From Protula sp. h YS-2021 (Eukaryota; Annelida; Polychaeta; Sabellida; Serpulidae), in contig OX457029.1 in the NCBI GenBank assembly GCA_949752745.1, positions 45,646,000-45,709,999 on the forward strand: DNA of 64,000 nt, written 5' to 3'. Under the pieces are notes generated by a model, which was given only the letters and a program-made list of their open reading frames with translations, made no database searches and was not told where the DNA came from. How positions within the stretch are numbered: position 1 is the first letter of the stretch; every line of letters begins with the position of its first letter. A program made the position numbers and the translations under genes. Shown in pieces: positions 23,104 to 37,904 of this stretch.

Positions 23104-23966
23104 AATGTACATTATGCTTCCAGCCACATGTGCAAATAGCCTGTGACTACTTTATGTCAAAACTGGAAATAAAACTTGTTCAAACTGTAAAATTTTCATT
23201 CAAATCGGTTGAACATGCTGAAAGTTATCTACTCTTTTTCTTAAATTTACTAAAATATACATTATGCCTACAGCCACATGTGCAAATAGCCTGTCACATA
23301 GTGTGTCCTTGGAAGGGGTTATAATGACGTCATAATGACGTGATAGGGTGTTCTAGAACTGTCATGACAGTTGTCGAACATATATGAATGTGTGCATTAT
23401 AGCCTTATATGGCATGTTTTCACAAGCATTTGGTTAAGTCCGGGATAGCTCAAGTGCTAGAGCGTCAGACTCCTGGTCGGACCCATGAGGGGTTGGTGGT
23501 TCGAGCCCAGGTATGGGCAACCCAGTCCATGGTATGTAACCAATCACATAACCTTATAACGCATACATTCATCACGCACTCATTCATAACACACATTCAT
23601 CATACACATTCGTAATGTACTCATTCATAATGTACTCATTCATGACACATTCATCACGCACTTATTCATAATACACATTCATAATGCACTCTATGGTCTA
23701 GGGTTAGGTTTATGCCGCTTAGGGTTATGACGTCATTATGACGTCATCATGACCTCAGTATGATGTCATCATAACATCGTCATCATCCAGTCATTATGAC
23801 GTCAACCCAACACGCGTGCGCTCTATCCTAAAACTGGTTCAGAAACTCCATGCCGGTTCTACCACACCCTATGATGTCACTGTGGTAGAAACCCCATGCC
23901 GGTTCTACCACACCCTATGACGTCACTATGATGTCACTGTGGCAGAACCGGCCTTTTCCTACTACT
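22660..23966. repeat. Right inverted arm of the 3.3 kb element
   Basis: Inverted counterpart of the left arm. It carries three tandem units of the roughly 150 bp module (near 22905, 23060 and 23205) where the left arm has about two, and a shorter gttgaac array (22660-22900). The outermost 100 bases repeat the ccggttctaccaca segment twice more than the left arm does. Confidence 0.8.
23434..23520 (+). other. tRNA-like sequence in the right arm
   Basis: It contains gatagctcaagtgctagagc (A box type TRGCNNAGY) and, about 45 bases later, ggttcgagccc (B box). The inverted partner is at 20970-21052. It could promote polymerase III transcription outward through the arm, but no intact cloverleaf forms. 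Confidence 0.5.
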
Positions 23967-23972
23967 CACCTC
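23967..23972. other. Target site duplication, right copy (CACCTC)
   Basis: It directly follows the right end cctactact and matches 20634-20639. Confidence 0.65.
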
Positions 23973-24124
23973 AAGCAGCGGGAGTGCAAGGGAGAGCCCA
24001 CACCGGATCGAAAATGGGTCCTGCTCGTGATGGGCTACAGCGCTTACCACTTTGACTTACTAAGGGGAGGGGGGTTGTTACGTGTGAAGAATGTTTCTTC
24101 TAGTATACATGCAAACCAGCTATA

Positions 24125-24945
24125 ACTAGACCATTTTCGCTACCGAGTAGCGAGAATTACACTTGGGGTCTCAAAAAATACGATTCTAAACTCTTGACCC
24201 CTTACATATCGTCTTTTAGGCCCATGGATCGAAAATAAGCTCAAATTCGTTCTATCTCTAACCGTTTTCAAGATAATGGTCAACTTCCGGTTTTTGGCTT
24301 TGACCATTTCCGAAGAGGTCATGGTCACCGAGGTATCTCTTACATATAATCTTTTAGGCTCAAAATCTCTAACCGTTTTCGAGGTAATGGTCAACTTCCG
24401 GTTTTTGACTTTGACCATGTCCGAGGAGGTCAAGGTCACCGAGGTGCCTCTTACCTATCGTCTTTTAATCCCAAAGGGTCGAAAATAAGCTCAAAATCGC
24501 TCTACCTCTAACCGTCTTCGAAGTAGTGGCCCACTTTCGGTTTTTGACATTGACCATGGCCGAGGATGTCAATCGTTCTCTAAGGCTATGGTTTAAAAAA
24601 TGTGGCTTTCACGGCGTCTAATCACCCTCCATCAGTGAGCCAAGTTTCATCACTCTTTAATTGGGAAGAACCGAAACGCTGCAGCCAACTTAAACTTGCA
24701 CACGCATGCTGTAATGGCTTTCATTGCCAGTTGCCCGATCAATACACCGAGGCTGATATCATGCCAGTTTAAACTACTGCTCTCAGCTTCTTGCCGTCTG
24801 TTTCGCAAATTTGTGTTTTAATTGAAAAATTGAGCGAATTTTTTAAAAAAAATACAGGAGAATCAACTAGACATCATGAAGTTCATCAAGTCCAAATTTC
24901 ATTTTTCCAGCCCTAACGGCCTCTGGCTAGTTCCACGGACAAACT

Positions 24946-24978
<33 letters not shown>

Positions 24979-25042
24979 GAAAAACAAAACATACCGTACA
25001 AATTCAATACATTAGGGGGTTTTGGCAAATCCCCAAGTGTAA
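24125..25042 (-). mobile_element. HINE-like element, family E, second copy
   Basis: The minus-strand 3' end is CTAGT (plus strand actag, 24125-24129), preceded by the hairpin cgctaccgagtagcg (24138-24152) and the subterminal repeat ttacacttggggt. The inverse repeat ccccaagtgtaa ends at 25042. Two to three internal units of 100-145 bp carry ataatggtcaacttccggtt. An A-run of about 27 bases lies at 24949-24977 and is also present, shorter, in the 11-12 kb copy. No protein is encoded. Confidence 0.75.
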
Positions 25043-25094
25043 CTTACGCATTCTGTTCTGCGGTTTCAGTTTGGACTGGGAGTGGGGCCCGGAG

Positions 25095-25215
25095 GTGTAC
25101 TCATTTACGAAATGCGTATCATACATCTTCATGACTTTGACCATGACCCCTAAATGCGGAGTACCAACTTTTAAAACACTTTCTTAACCAAACGCAGACA
25201 TCCTGGTAAATTTCA
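25095..25215. repeat. Dispersed repeat, copy 2 of 3
   Basis: It matches the 15945-16180 and 33200-33430 copies in block order (catgactttgaccatgaccc, then taaatgcggagtaccaactt). Truncated on its right side. Confidence 0.5.
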
Positions 25216-25714
25216 CATCTTATACGCGGAGAATTTAAGTTAACCAGAGAGAAAAAACTTTAACATCCCCTTACATTAAATTATATATCGAGTACAGGTG
25301 CAGGTAGAACGCAAGTTGCTATAATTGTACTGGGAAACTAAAGTGACTCTTAACATTAAGTGTGTGTGCAAAATTTTTGTTGGGGGCAGACAGCAGAGCC
25401 TTAATGGAAAAGCAGTGTGCTGCGCATCTTATTGTTTACTTTAGACACGCATGAGAACAAACATGCTGGCAAGCGCCCCACTTCGCCCCGTCCGATGTAT
25501 TTTGAATGTTTTGCTGTTGCAGTGCACCTAATAAAATATTCCAACATAGCATCCTTTTATGATACCACAATATACTGTAAGAAGTATATAACTCCCATAA
25601 TTTTGACATTTAATCGTGTTAGTCGGCCGATAACTATAGTGTCGACAACTATCGTACAGCTAGAAAATGCCTAATGGGAAAGGGTAGATATGACACCCAC
25701 TTCAATTCAAAACT

Positions 25715-26448
25715 AGACCGTCTTACTTGGAACCGTGAAAATTACTACCCTGAAGACTTCTGACACAGGCCTACGTTAAAAGTAGTGTCACTATGCCAGT
25801 TCACTAAAACTCTACGAAACAGCTGGTGTGTCTCAGTAAACATTCGCTGACATAACGTCGATCGAAACATGAAATCTGCTTACAATTTGCTTGCTATTGG
25901 TCGCAGTTAGAGACTAATGTCTCTATATATGACCTTACTGGTCAAGGTCAAATTGCGAAAAAGGTCAAACGGTTTTCAGACAATTACTGCAAAGCCGCTG
26001 AAGCTAGAAAAGCCAAACTTGGCACATGTATAAAGAGCGATGTGATCTAAAGTAAGCGATAAAAATTTTTGACCTTGACCTTGACCATGACCTTGAAATC
26101 GCGAAAAACGTTATTTAAGAAAAACAATGAGTTATCTCGAAAACGGAAAGAGATAGAGCAATTCTGACCTCATTTTCGACCTCCACCCCCTATACGACGA
26201 TACGTAAGGTATAACTTCCGGTGTCCTTGACTTCCAGGTCACGTTCGAACCCCAAAACCGGAAGTTGGCCTTTATCTGGAAAACGGTAAGAGAGCAAATT
26301 TTTGGCCTTGACCTTACCGGTATAGTTAGTAGTATTTAGGAGGATATTCTACATGTGAAAATTGTTAACAAACTGCAATATCATCTACCTTCCGTTTTAA
26401 GTTATCATTCCAAGTGGGGCTAATTCGCTGTGCGAATTTCGGTCTAGT
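25715..26448 (+). mobile_element. HINE-like element, family C
   Basis: The 3' end is very clear: the hairpin aattcgctgtgcgaatt (26422-26438, 7 bp arms, 3-base loop), five bases, then CTAGT (26444-26448) followed by T. The subterminal repeat ccaagtgggg before the hairpin has an inverse-like partner, acttggaacc, near 25727. The interior carries stacked 'gaccttgacc' repeats and a cggaagttg segment related to family E. The 5' limit is approximate. Confidence 0.6.
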
Positions 26449-27149
26449 TTGGCCATGGACCACAATTAATTTTACGTAGACTTCCTGTATAACATTTGAT
26501 TTTGAAATTGGGCACTCTCCATGTCATTGCACGATCTAAGACGACCATCAAATCAGATATATTGGGCCTTAAGAACAGAAATAACTAGTAAAATGGGGGG
26601 TCTTTCGGTTAGTTTTTTTTTTTTTTGCTATGCTGATTGAAAATGTAACTAATTTTTTAAAACTCGTTATGCACAGACCAATAAATGTTTCTCAGCAATT
26701 TTTTCTAGCAAAATTCAGCCTATTTTGATTAATTTGCAATGGTAGTTTTTATATTTGGGTGTACAAGTGTTACATAATAATACATTTAACGTTGCACACC
26801 AGGAAATGCTTTTGTGCTCCATTAAGTAGTACTGTAAGCCGAAGTCACTTTCCACGAATATGGGCAGAACGTCCACGTATAAAACGTCTGGGTCAATTTA
26901 TTTTGCTTTGGCGGGAAATGACAATCTTGAATCCATAATAAATGTACACACAAGACAATGTGCTATATTCCCAATCATTATCCCCATTTTACCCAACAGA
27001 TCTTTTTAAAATTCTCAAAATTGAATACCCCTCCCAGTGTGACCATTTTGTGGAAAGGTAAGTGAACATTACTCACATACCTTTTGTGCACTTCCATTTT
27101 TTCATATAAACACTTAGGGAAAAGTATACTTATTGATTGGTTATTAATA

Positions 27150-30325
<3,176 letters not shown>

Positions 30326-30900
30326 TTAACACTTGGCAAGTCATTGACTTGGTCCAGGCTTATATGAATTTGTGCGGGCAGCCGTTGGGCTACTTTTTCT
30401 TGACAGTAAAAATTCATTTTCTTGTCTCAGCTTCTTCTCTGACACTACAGAATCTAGGACAACAAAACTTTGTACTAATGTAGAACTTGATCTGATGGTG
30501 TGCATCCCGCCTTTTTTTCGTGTACGATTTAATTTTCATACTTAAAACGCCATGCGAACACAGCTGATTTTAGAATAAATAAGTACAGCGCATTTAAAAG
30601 CAAAGTAATTGTTGAGTAAAGCAGTACAGCTTTTGGACGTTACGCGAGTTCTGCATGCATAGAGAAAAAGTGCTAGTCCGTTCAATCGATAAAGCCGTTG
30701 AGCCAACATAACCAAACAGATGAACCTTACAAGCCGCATACGTACTGCGCCATCAGCTCTCTACTTAATTGTATTACAGACTATGCGGCTTGTAAAAAAT
30801 CTTCATGTTGTTCAAGAAATAATAAGCCACTCAAACAAATATTTTAATTTTTGATGTTTGTCAAGTGTTGAAGATTTCGCTTATAAAATGCAGTTCTAAT
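30326..30900 (+). mobile_element. HINE-like element, family B, copy 2
   Basis: The same order as 19095-19657, from taacacttggcaag (near 30328) to the decayed hairpin ttcgcttataaaa and the end CTAAT (30896-30900). The hairpin has lost several pairs here, so this copy is older or no longer selected. Confidence 0.7.
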
Positions 30901-32559
30901 TGTTTTGAAATGCTTACTGGGATGGCTACAAAACTTGGTTTTCTCAGACGGTAATAAGCACAAACAAAATCTTAAAGAAAGGGGTGGGCGTTTGTTGAAA
31001 GCCGTAGCCTGCAAAGTGAATATTCTCTGGGGCTCTGAGAACTTCTAAAGACACCTTACTTAAGAAAAATATACATTATCCTATGCCCATATGGATCTTA
31101 CAAATGCAACAAAATAATTGTGATGGCTAGGAGAGCGATACGAAGGTTTAAAATTTATCACTCTGCTTTACTGCTGGCAACATTCCACCACTCTAGTGAA
31201 CAGAATTGAATGTCTTCCTCTATCTGTGTACCACATGTATATTGATACACTAATAAGATAAGATAATTAAGAAAGCAAAATTCTGCTTTGTCAAATGCGA
31301 ATTAATTATTTAAATTTGTTTAAAAATCGTCAAAAATACAACATACAATCGGTTAAAAGTAAAATATGACAATTCAAAATGACAGATATGAGGTGAAAAC
31401 GTAGATAAAAGATGAAAGTTGTGGCTTGAATTTTGTGAAAATCGGTTCAGAAATAAAACATTAAGGCGAAAATACGCTCTTACTTTGTTTGCTCTGGTAA
31501 AAGTGTCTTGACAATTGCTTTGTTTGTTCACGCGTCGTCTGCGTGGTCCTTTACTAATGCCGTATTGCGGAAAAGTGCTTGATAGAGGTGTTGTCTCATT
31601 CTCAGAAAGACAGAGCAGAATAACAGGTGCCCTGAGCCGCAGCACGTTATATATTCTGTATATGACGCCATAGGAGGAGGATAGGGAACAGGGGTGTGTA
31701 CTCCTCGTTTTTGGATGAGCAAAATGACAGGTGCTCTTCGATGGACTTACTTACACATCAATGATAGTAAGCAAACACATCAAATACAACAAAAACAGTT
31801 AATAATAAAAAAGTAAACAGTAAACAAAAAACACAAATAATTGCAAATAAAGAAATGTATGATGACAGAGCAGCAGACATGTGTCTTTGGAATTTTCATT
31901 GGGAAATTCCAAACTCCTCCTCATGGTAGCGGGAGAAGCGGTAGGGTGTCCTACCATGTGCGCGAGGAAGTACCCTGGGGAAATTCCAAATAAATTACAA
32001 ATGCAGGCGATCTTCACCTGTATTTGTTACAGGTTACAAAAACAGGTGATCCTTATGTGATGACGTCACTTCCGGTCATAGGGATGATGCTAATCCCGAT
32101 TCAGGTGATTATGCCACTTTAATTTCCAGCCACCACGTACTATTTCTCCACTTTCGATGGTGGTCTTCCTGTTGTTGTGGTTACCGTAGTGACATTTGCA
32201 GATGCTCGACATGTGCTCGCGCATGGAACCGAAGAACATTGCTGAACTTATGTTAGGTTATTACCTGAACTTATGTTAGGTAGGAAAGGTGGTTAGCAGG
32301 CGCAGTGTGTATGCGAACTAAATATCTTTAGATTGTGCTTTTTAATAAAGAATTATGCTGCTGTCCGTTTTATTTGCCTTTTTCTGGAGCGATAGGAAAG
32401 CCGTACGTTTTATGAACCTTACTCTGCTTTCAATTATAAAAGTTTACCTTTTCATATCAGCTAGCTGGAAAATATAGAAGGACAGATCCCTGGCACAGGT
32501 GTTTTCGAATTTAAAACAAAACAGCTGATGCGTTGTCCATCAGCCAACCTCTATGGTGG
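30901..32559. other. Spacer with no supported gene
   Basis: Open frames on the minus strand (31310-31645 and others) have no recognisable domain. A gacgtcacttccgg motif (CRE/ETS-like) lies at about 32064 but cannot be tied to a gene. Confidence 0.4.
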
Positions 32560-32720
32560 TTCGGTCTTCTGACTCTGCAGACCCACTTGAGATTCTTTGA
32601 GCATAGTACTCATCAAGAGAAGTACTTCTTTTTAAAATATCCACCCACTCTGTGTTAATACATAACAGATAGATCTCATCAAAGGTCAGCCATTTTATAA
32701 CAACGCAGGGTGATGACTTT
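32560..32720. repeat. Dispersed repeat, copy 1 of 2
   Basis: It shares with 36890-37060 the order: a 'gtacttc/gctact' segment, aaatatccacccactctgtg, ataacagatagatctcatca, then aaggtcagccattttataac. Both copies are on the plus strand and clearly diverged. Class unknown. Confidence 0.5.
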
Positions 32721-33199
32721 ACCACCTTGTGGTCCAAGAGCCAACCTCTACAATGGTTCGGTCTGTTATATGTAACACCTGTTTACTTAAATTGGTTCCC
32801 ACAGCACTCTAGAGTAGCTTTGGTATTGACTAATTTTCTTGGCGCGTTGTACGAACTGAATCAGGCGGATACAAGATTTGTAAGTAATGGAGTAAAAATG
32901 ACTGTGTTCTTTTTGTGTCCTTTATTGTGATTAAAAAAGTACTGACATTTTGGTAATATTGTGATATTACACAATACTGTATTATCGCCTGCATCAGAAA
33001 ATAAAAATTTCGACCTCGCTTTCTTGAATGGAAGTTAATAACTTTTTTTCTAAATACGAATAGCTGTATCAATGGGTTCTTTGTTTAGTGCCTTATACTC
33101 TACCATTTCACTGAGTCTCAAGTTTGTAGCTCCGTCAGAGCTACGATGCCTTCAGTTGTTTATTTGATAGGGATCAGCTTTATATGTTCTGAGCCTGAG

Positions 33200-33430
33200 G
33201 GCCCACTGGTTGCCATGCCTGTCTATGATTTTATAAACAACCCCTAAACGCAGAGTGCTAAGTTTGAAATAACACCCCTTTTTCAACCAAATGCGGAGTG
33301 AAATTCTGTAATAACTCCCTTTTTACGGGAAAAGTGGAGTACTTAATGAAAATTATCCCCATTTTTACTAAATTGGTACCAATCTTTCTCCGCGTTTCTC
33401 TGGAAACGTATTGTAGCACATTTCATATCA
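33200..33430. repeat. Dispersed repeat, copy 3 of 3
   Basis: It shows the same block order as 15945-16180, including cgcagagtgctaagtttgaa, the aaattatccccat segment and ctttctccgcg. Confidence 0.55.
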
Positions 33431-33439
33431 AGTGTTCTC

Positions 33440-35880
33440 CTCCCCGGTTCTGAGGCTTGACGTCGCCGAGCTGGTCTTATCACACGAATGGTACATCCTT
33501 AGACTGTATCTTAACCTGTATCTATGTAAACTTTTACTTAAAGTGCTTCTTTGCCTACAGGTTTTAGCCAAGAGCTTTGTCAGTGATCTATATCCATTAT
33601 GAATGGGCTACCCGTCGTCTGTTATATGTATATATAAGCAATTTTCACAATACTATTTCTCCTACATTTCTAGTCCTATTGCTTTGAAACTGCGTAGCAA
33701 AGTTCCTCGTGTAGTCAGTCCAGTACGGCTTGTAGTTTTTTTATATGTATTTGCTCTTTAGAAGCTCGAAGCAGGGGATTACCGTATTCGGGTTTGTCTG
33801 TCTGTCTATCTGTCTACCGACACGACGTACATGATTTTGTGCAATCAGTATCTTAAACACGGGGTTGAATGCAACTGCTATACTTATGCTAAAATGCTCC
33901 CCATTATTTGTAAGCGTGCTTTGCGTGTCGATACGTCTAACCATTCTCCTGTGACAGGGCTATTCTTTGGGTTGCGGTGGAGAATTTGGTCAGTTTCACT
34001 GATATTGTTTTTGTTTGCTTTAGACGAGTCGACTTTGGTTGACTGATCTTATCACATCAGAAAAAAGGAGTATCCGTCGCGTGTATGCACGTATATAAAA
34101 ATATGTACGAAAATGTTTTCTAGGTAGGCCTCTCTGGAAAAATTACTTTTTGACAAATGGGGGCATTTTTTATTTATTATTTTTTTTTGCCTTCCATTTT
34201 CAAAATGTTTCTTCTCTTACAATTTTGATTGGATTCCTTTCCAAGGTAGGCCTCTATGGGTAAGTCCTACAATTAAAATTGCTTTATTACGATGGGCCAA
34301 AAAATCGGAAAAAATGGAAGGCATGAAAAATTTTTGGCTGCCAATTTTCAAAATGCTTCTTTCTACAATTCTGATTCGCTTCAAATTCTGCATAAATGTT
34401 TACTAGGAAGGCCTCTCATAAAATTACTTTTTTTGGCAAACCAACAAACTTCACCAAATGAGGCATTTTTTAATTTTTAGTCAGTTTTTAAAATGCTTCT
34501 TTTACAATTTGGATCCGATTTCTTTTCATTTTTGAATGATTGTTCCTTAGCTAGTTATTTTTTGAAAAATTACTTGTTTTGGCGATCTGCCAAAAATTAG
34601 CTAAATAGAAAGCATTTATAATTTTTAGGTCAACAATTTTCAAAATGCTTCTACTCCCATAATTTGAATCATATTGAATCTATATTAAAGTACATTATCA
34701 ACAGAGAACCATCACGAGAATAATCATTCAAAATTAGAAAGAAATCGGATCAAAATTGTGGGAAAAGAAGCAGTTTAGAAATTGGCTACTACATTTTAAA
34801 AACCACCCTATTTGGCCAATTTTGGCAAAACATGGGTTTTTGGCAAGCAATTTTCTAAAGGTTTTTTTCTTTTACACTTTTGATCAGATTACCTTTAAAT
34901 TTTGGATCAATGTTTACTAGACGTTCCTCTATTAAAAGCTATTTTTTTTGGTGGTCCGCCAAAAAATGGATAAACGGGAGGAGGGGGAGGGAGTTAATAA
35001 ATTTTCAAAATGCCTCTTCTCCCATAATTTTGACAGAATTAATTAATTAATTAAAAAGGTGTAGCAGTAAAATCGGTTTCCAAAGTATTTATAGCTAATG
35101 CTTTTTAGAAAGGATTTCATCGGGCTAGTCTTACCAAATCAGTAGGGATTGATCATCCATCGTCTGAATTTAGTATTTATGTATGCCAACTTTTACTAAA
35201 AATACTTCTTCTCCTGCTTTTTGATCAGGCTCCTTTAAATCTGTTTACGAATATTCCCTACGTGGACAGCTCTTAAAAAGTTACTTTTGTAGAGATTCGC
35301 CAGACATTGGCCATATGACGACGTTTCAAAACTTTTTGTGAGTTGGATTTATTCTAAATTTTAGAATAATGCTCTTCTGGTGATCTTTGCTTTCAATATT
35401 TTGCGCACACCCAAGAACCGAAGTCATGTTTCCGTTTGAAAGTAATGACAAGTTTTTCAAAATAGATCTTCTTCTGCAAGTAATTTTAATCATTTTGCTT
35501 TAAAATATTTTGCTTTAAAATTTTTCATGGAGAGTGCCAGTTTGCGGCACCAGAAATCGATATGCAGGTAATCGGTGACAGTCGAACCCACAAGATGATT
35601 TTTAAAGAAAAGATCACCTGAAGAACATTCTTCTAAAATTTAGAAGAAATCGAATCAAAACTGCAGCTGAGACACCTCATTTTGAAATATGGCCCACAAA
35701 AAGTTTCAAAATGCTTCAATATGGTCAATTTTTTGGTAGATCTAAACTAAAATTAATTTGTCAAGAGAAGACTACATATGGAGCATTTGTACGAAATTTG
35801 AAAGCAATCGGAGAAAAACTGTGCGTGTAGATGCGTTTTAAGTACAATACAGAAAACCTATGACCCCACTGGGGTTAAAA
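33440..35880 (-). repeat. Diverged arrays of family A repeats
   Basis: Read on the minus strand, this region holds many old units of the 9.6-12.6 kb family: 'gatccgccaaaa', 'cattttgaaaa' and 'aggcctacctag' blocks recur in inverse form, for example near 34130, 34250, 34410, 34540 and 34910. Tail-like segments with 'gtcttatc' lie near 33480, 34050 and 35130, suggesting at least three separate, decayed elements. The segment 33827-33950 is closely related to the sequence flanking the hAT element at 57.2-58.7 kb. Confidence 0.6.
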
Positions 35881-36889
35881 ACCAACTAACTTCAGTTGGT
35901 TTAAAACACACATAGTGGTAGGATAAACAAAGATGGGAAGAGTCTACCTACCAAATTTTCTTGGCCTTAAAAACGCGTGAGTCGCATTTAGTGTGGCCAC
36001 TGATTATATGATGCCCTTGCCATTCTGCTATGATTTAGACAAACCTCTAAATTTGCCTCTTCATTTTTAATAATAAAATCTCACCAGGAAGCTTAAATTC
36101 GTAAGTGGATTGTTCTTTAATGTTAAGAGTTGGCGCTCTTAGACCATAAGTACTATTTAATGTTACTATTCTTTTTGATATATATTGTGATCCTGATGAA
36201 AACAGTCACTTGCCATTCTAGTTTTAAAAACGTGAATTTTGGAAAGAAAAGAACCCCTCTTTAATGTGGACACTTGTAAGCTTATAGAAAAGCATACAGA
36301 AATGTTGTAGCGATTAAGCAACGAGAAAGATATAAACCTACTTAATTTACAATATTTCCAAAGTTTCTTCGTTAAAATATGCTAGCTGCCCCATAAAATC
36401 AATTGCTAAAGAAGAAGGTTTTAAAGTACACACTAAACTTTACAAAACGTCTCCATATCGATGGGCACCATATATCACTCCCTCGTAATTCGATATGCGA
36501 GGAAAGAGATGAGGAAACGGTACAGCGATATCCATTGCGTTAAATCGCAAACAGTTATGTAGTTCCAGTTGGTTCCCACTCCTCAGAGTCTGGGTAGGGG
36601 AAATAGCTGGACACTCAGGATTTACGGTTATGAGGGTCGCTCGGGATTAACGGTTATGTCTACTTAGGCGATAATACAATATATAGTCAAAATGTAGTTA
36701 CACCGCTAATGTTCAATTTCTTTATAATTGAACAATAAAACACTATTTTTATATTTACTTTTCAACTGTTGACAGTCAGCACTGGAGTCGAAAAATTACA
36801 GAACACAAAATTGTGTTTAGACAATTGAAAGGTCAAAGACGCATGGATTCCTTGAGGCTGGTCGTTTATTGGCTGCCCTTGTTGGTTAC
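35881..36889. other. Spacer with no supported gene
   Basis: No exon or repeat recognised, apart from a short duplication of gggattaacggttatg/ggatttacggttatg around 36615-36660. Confidence 0.4.
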
Positions 36890-37060
36890 TGTCCGCAGAC
36901 TCACTAGGAATTCCACAAAAATAGTACTTACAAAAGAGAGGAGCTACTTTTTTTAAACATCCATCCTCTCTCTGTTTATATGTAACAGATTGATCCCCCC
37001 AGAGGTCAGCTGTTTTATAGCAGCGAACTTTACCGCAGTTGCCATTTCACAATAGATCAG
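36890..37060. repeat. Dispersed repeat, copy 2 of 2
   Basis: Partner of 32560-32720, with aaacatccatcctctctctg, then taacagattgatccc and agaggtcagctgttttatag. Confidence 0.5.
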
Positions 37061-37904
37061 TTTGTATATTTTTATCGAAGCAAAATGTTCGCTGGCCTGC
37101 GCTGGCCTGCTGGTCTGGTCGAAAAAAAGAAGAGCAACGTTTGAATTGGTGTAGTTGATATCACGCAATGAAAAGTTAAGTAAAGAAATAATATTGTGAC
37201 TGCGTTCACCATATCGAACGCCGAGTACTAGGCGTTTGCTTATGAATTAAGGTGAAGTGCTTGGGCGATAATGAAATAACTTACAATATCAACTACGGGT
37301 TAGATCTGGTTGGCAATTTGTCTTTTTATGACAGCAAAAGCCATAGTTTATGAAGTGCAGCTTTGCAATAATTTTTAGATATGATAGTCATGCGGAACGA
37401 CATACAGCCTTGGCGGTCTTCACAAAAGTGACACAGCATTATGAATTATAGCGAAGTTTTATATTTCTTACTTGCTGAGGTATATTCACAGTTGTATATG
37501 CAGTTGGTAGAGTAATATGAACAAGTTATTTACTTCATTTAATCTACCTTCTTGCAGAACGCTATACAGTGTATGAAGTTATTATAAAGAAACTAGTCTA
37601 TTTGTTAACACGCACACTTTGGAAAATAAACGATTGATTGATTTCAAACGAAAATTTTGTACAGAGAAAATACATTTATCTTGTGATTCTTATGTGAAAT
37701 CTGCTGTTGTCGCCAGAAAGAACAATAGGCAGATTTGTGTTTGGAAATTTGCTGGAAAGCTTTGAAGTTTCGGCTGTAAAATTTAGGCTGACGTAAAATG
37801 TTATTATAGAGTAAAAATTCATGAAAGAATAGTTTTACCGGAAACTCATTACAGGCATACTATAAAAGAGCGCGTAAAGCAGTTTTTAAAAACTGAAATA
37901 CAGC

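Larger units (their letters stand above)
20640..23966. mobile_element. 3.3 kb long-inverted-repeat transposon, possibly a short Polinton-type derivative
   Basis: The ends are exact inverted copies (agtagtaggaaaaggccggt... and its complement at 23966). The arms stay recognisable as inverted copies over about 1.3-1.4 kb each, with indels. From the end inwards both arms carry the same modules: a terminal segment with ccggttctgccacagtgac, TGACGTCA palindromes, a tgaatgagt/gtgatgaatg minisatellite, a tRNA-like segment, tandem units of about 150 bp (core gaacatgctgaaagttatct), and an array built on the palindrome gttgaacatgttcaac. The centre (about 22125-22650) is single copy and holds a broken zinc-finger/acidic gene. 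The AG...CT termini, 6 bp duplication and long inverted arms fit published Polinton/Maverick hallmarks, but none of the polymerase, integrase, capsid or ATPase genes is present. Other long-TIR DNA transposons remain possible. Confidence 0.7.

Noticed and set aside
20970..23520. Functional tRNA genes in the arms of the 3.3 kb element
   Set aside because: A and B boxes are present, but the T stem and acceptor stem do not pair, so they are tRNA-derived modules.
20640..23966. CRISPR-like array
   Set aside because: Repeats are directly adjacent or vary in unit length, with no regular unique spacers, and the DNA is eukaryotic.
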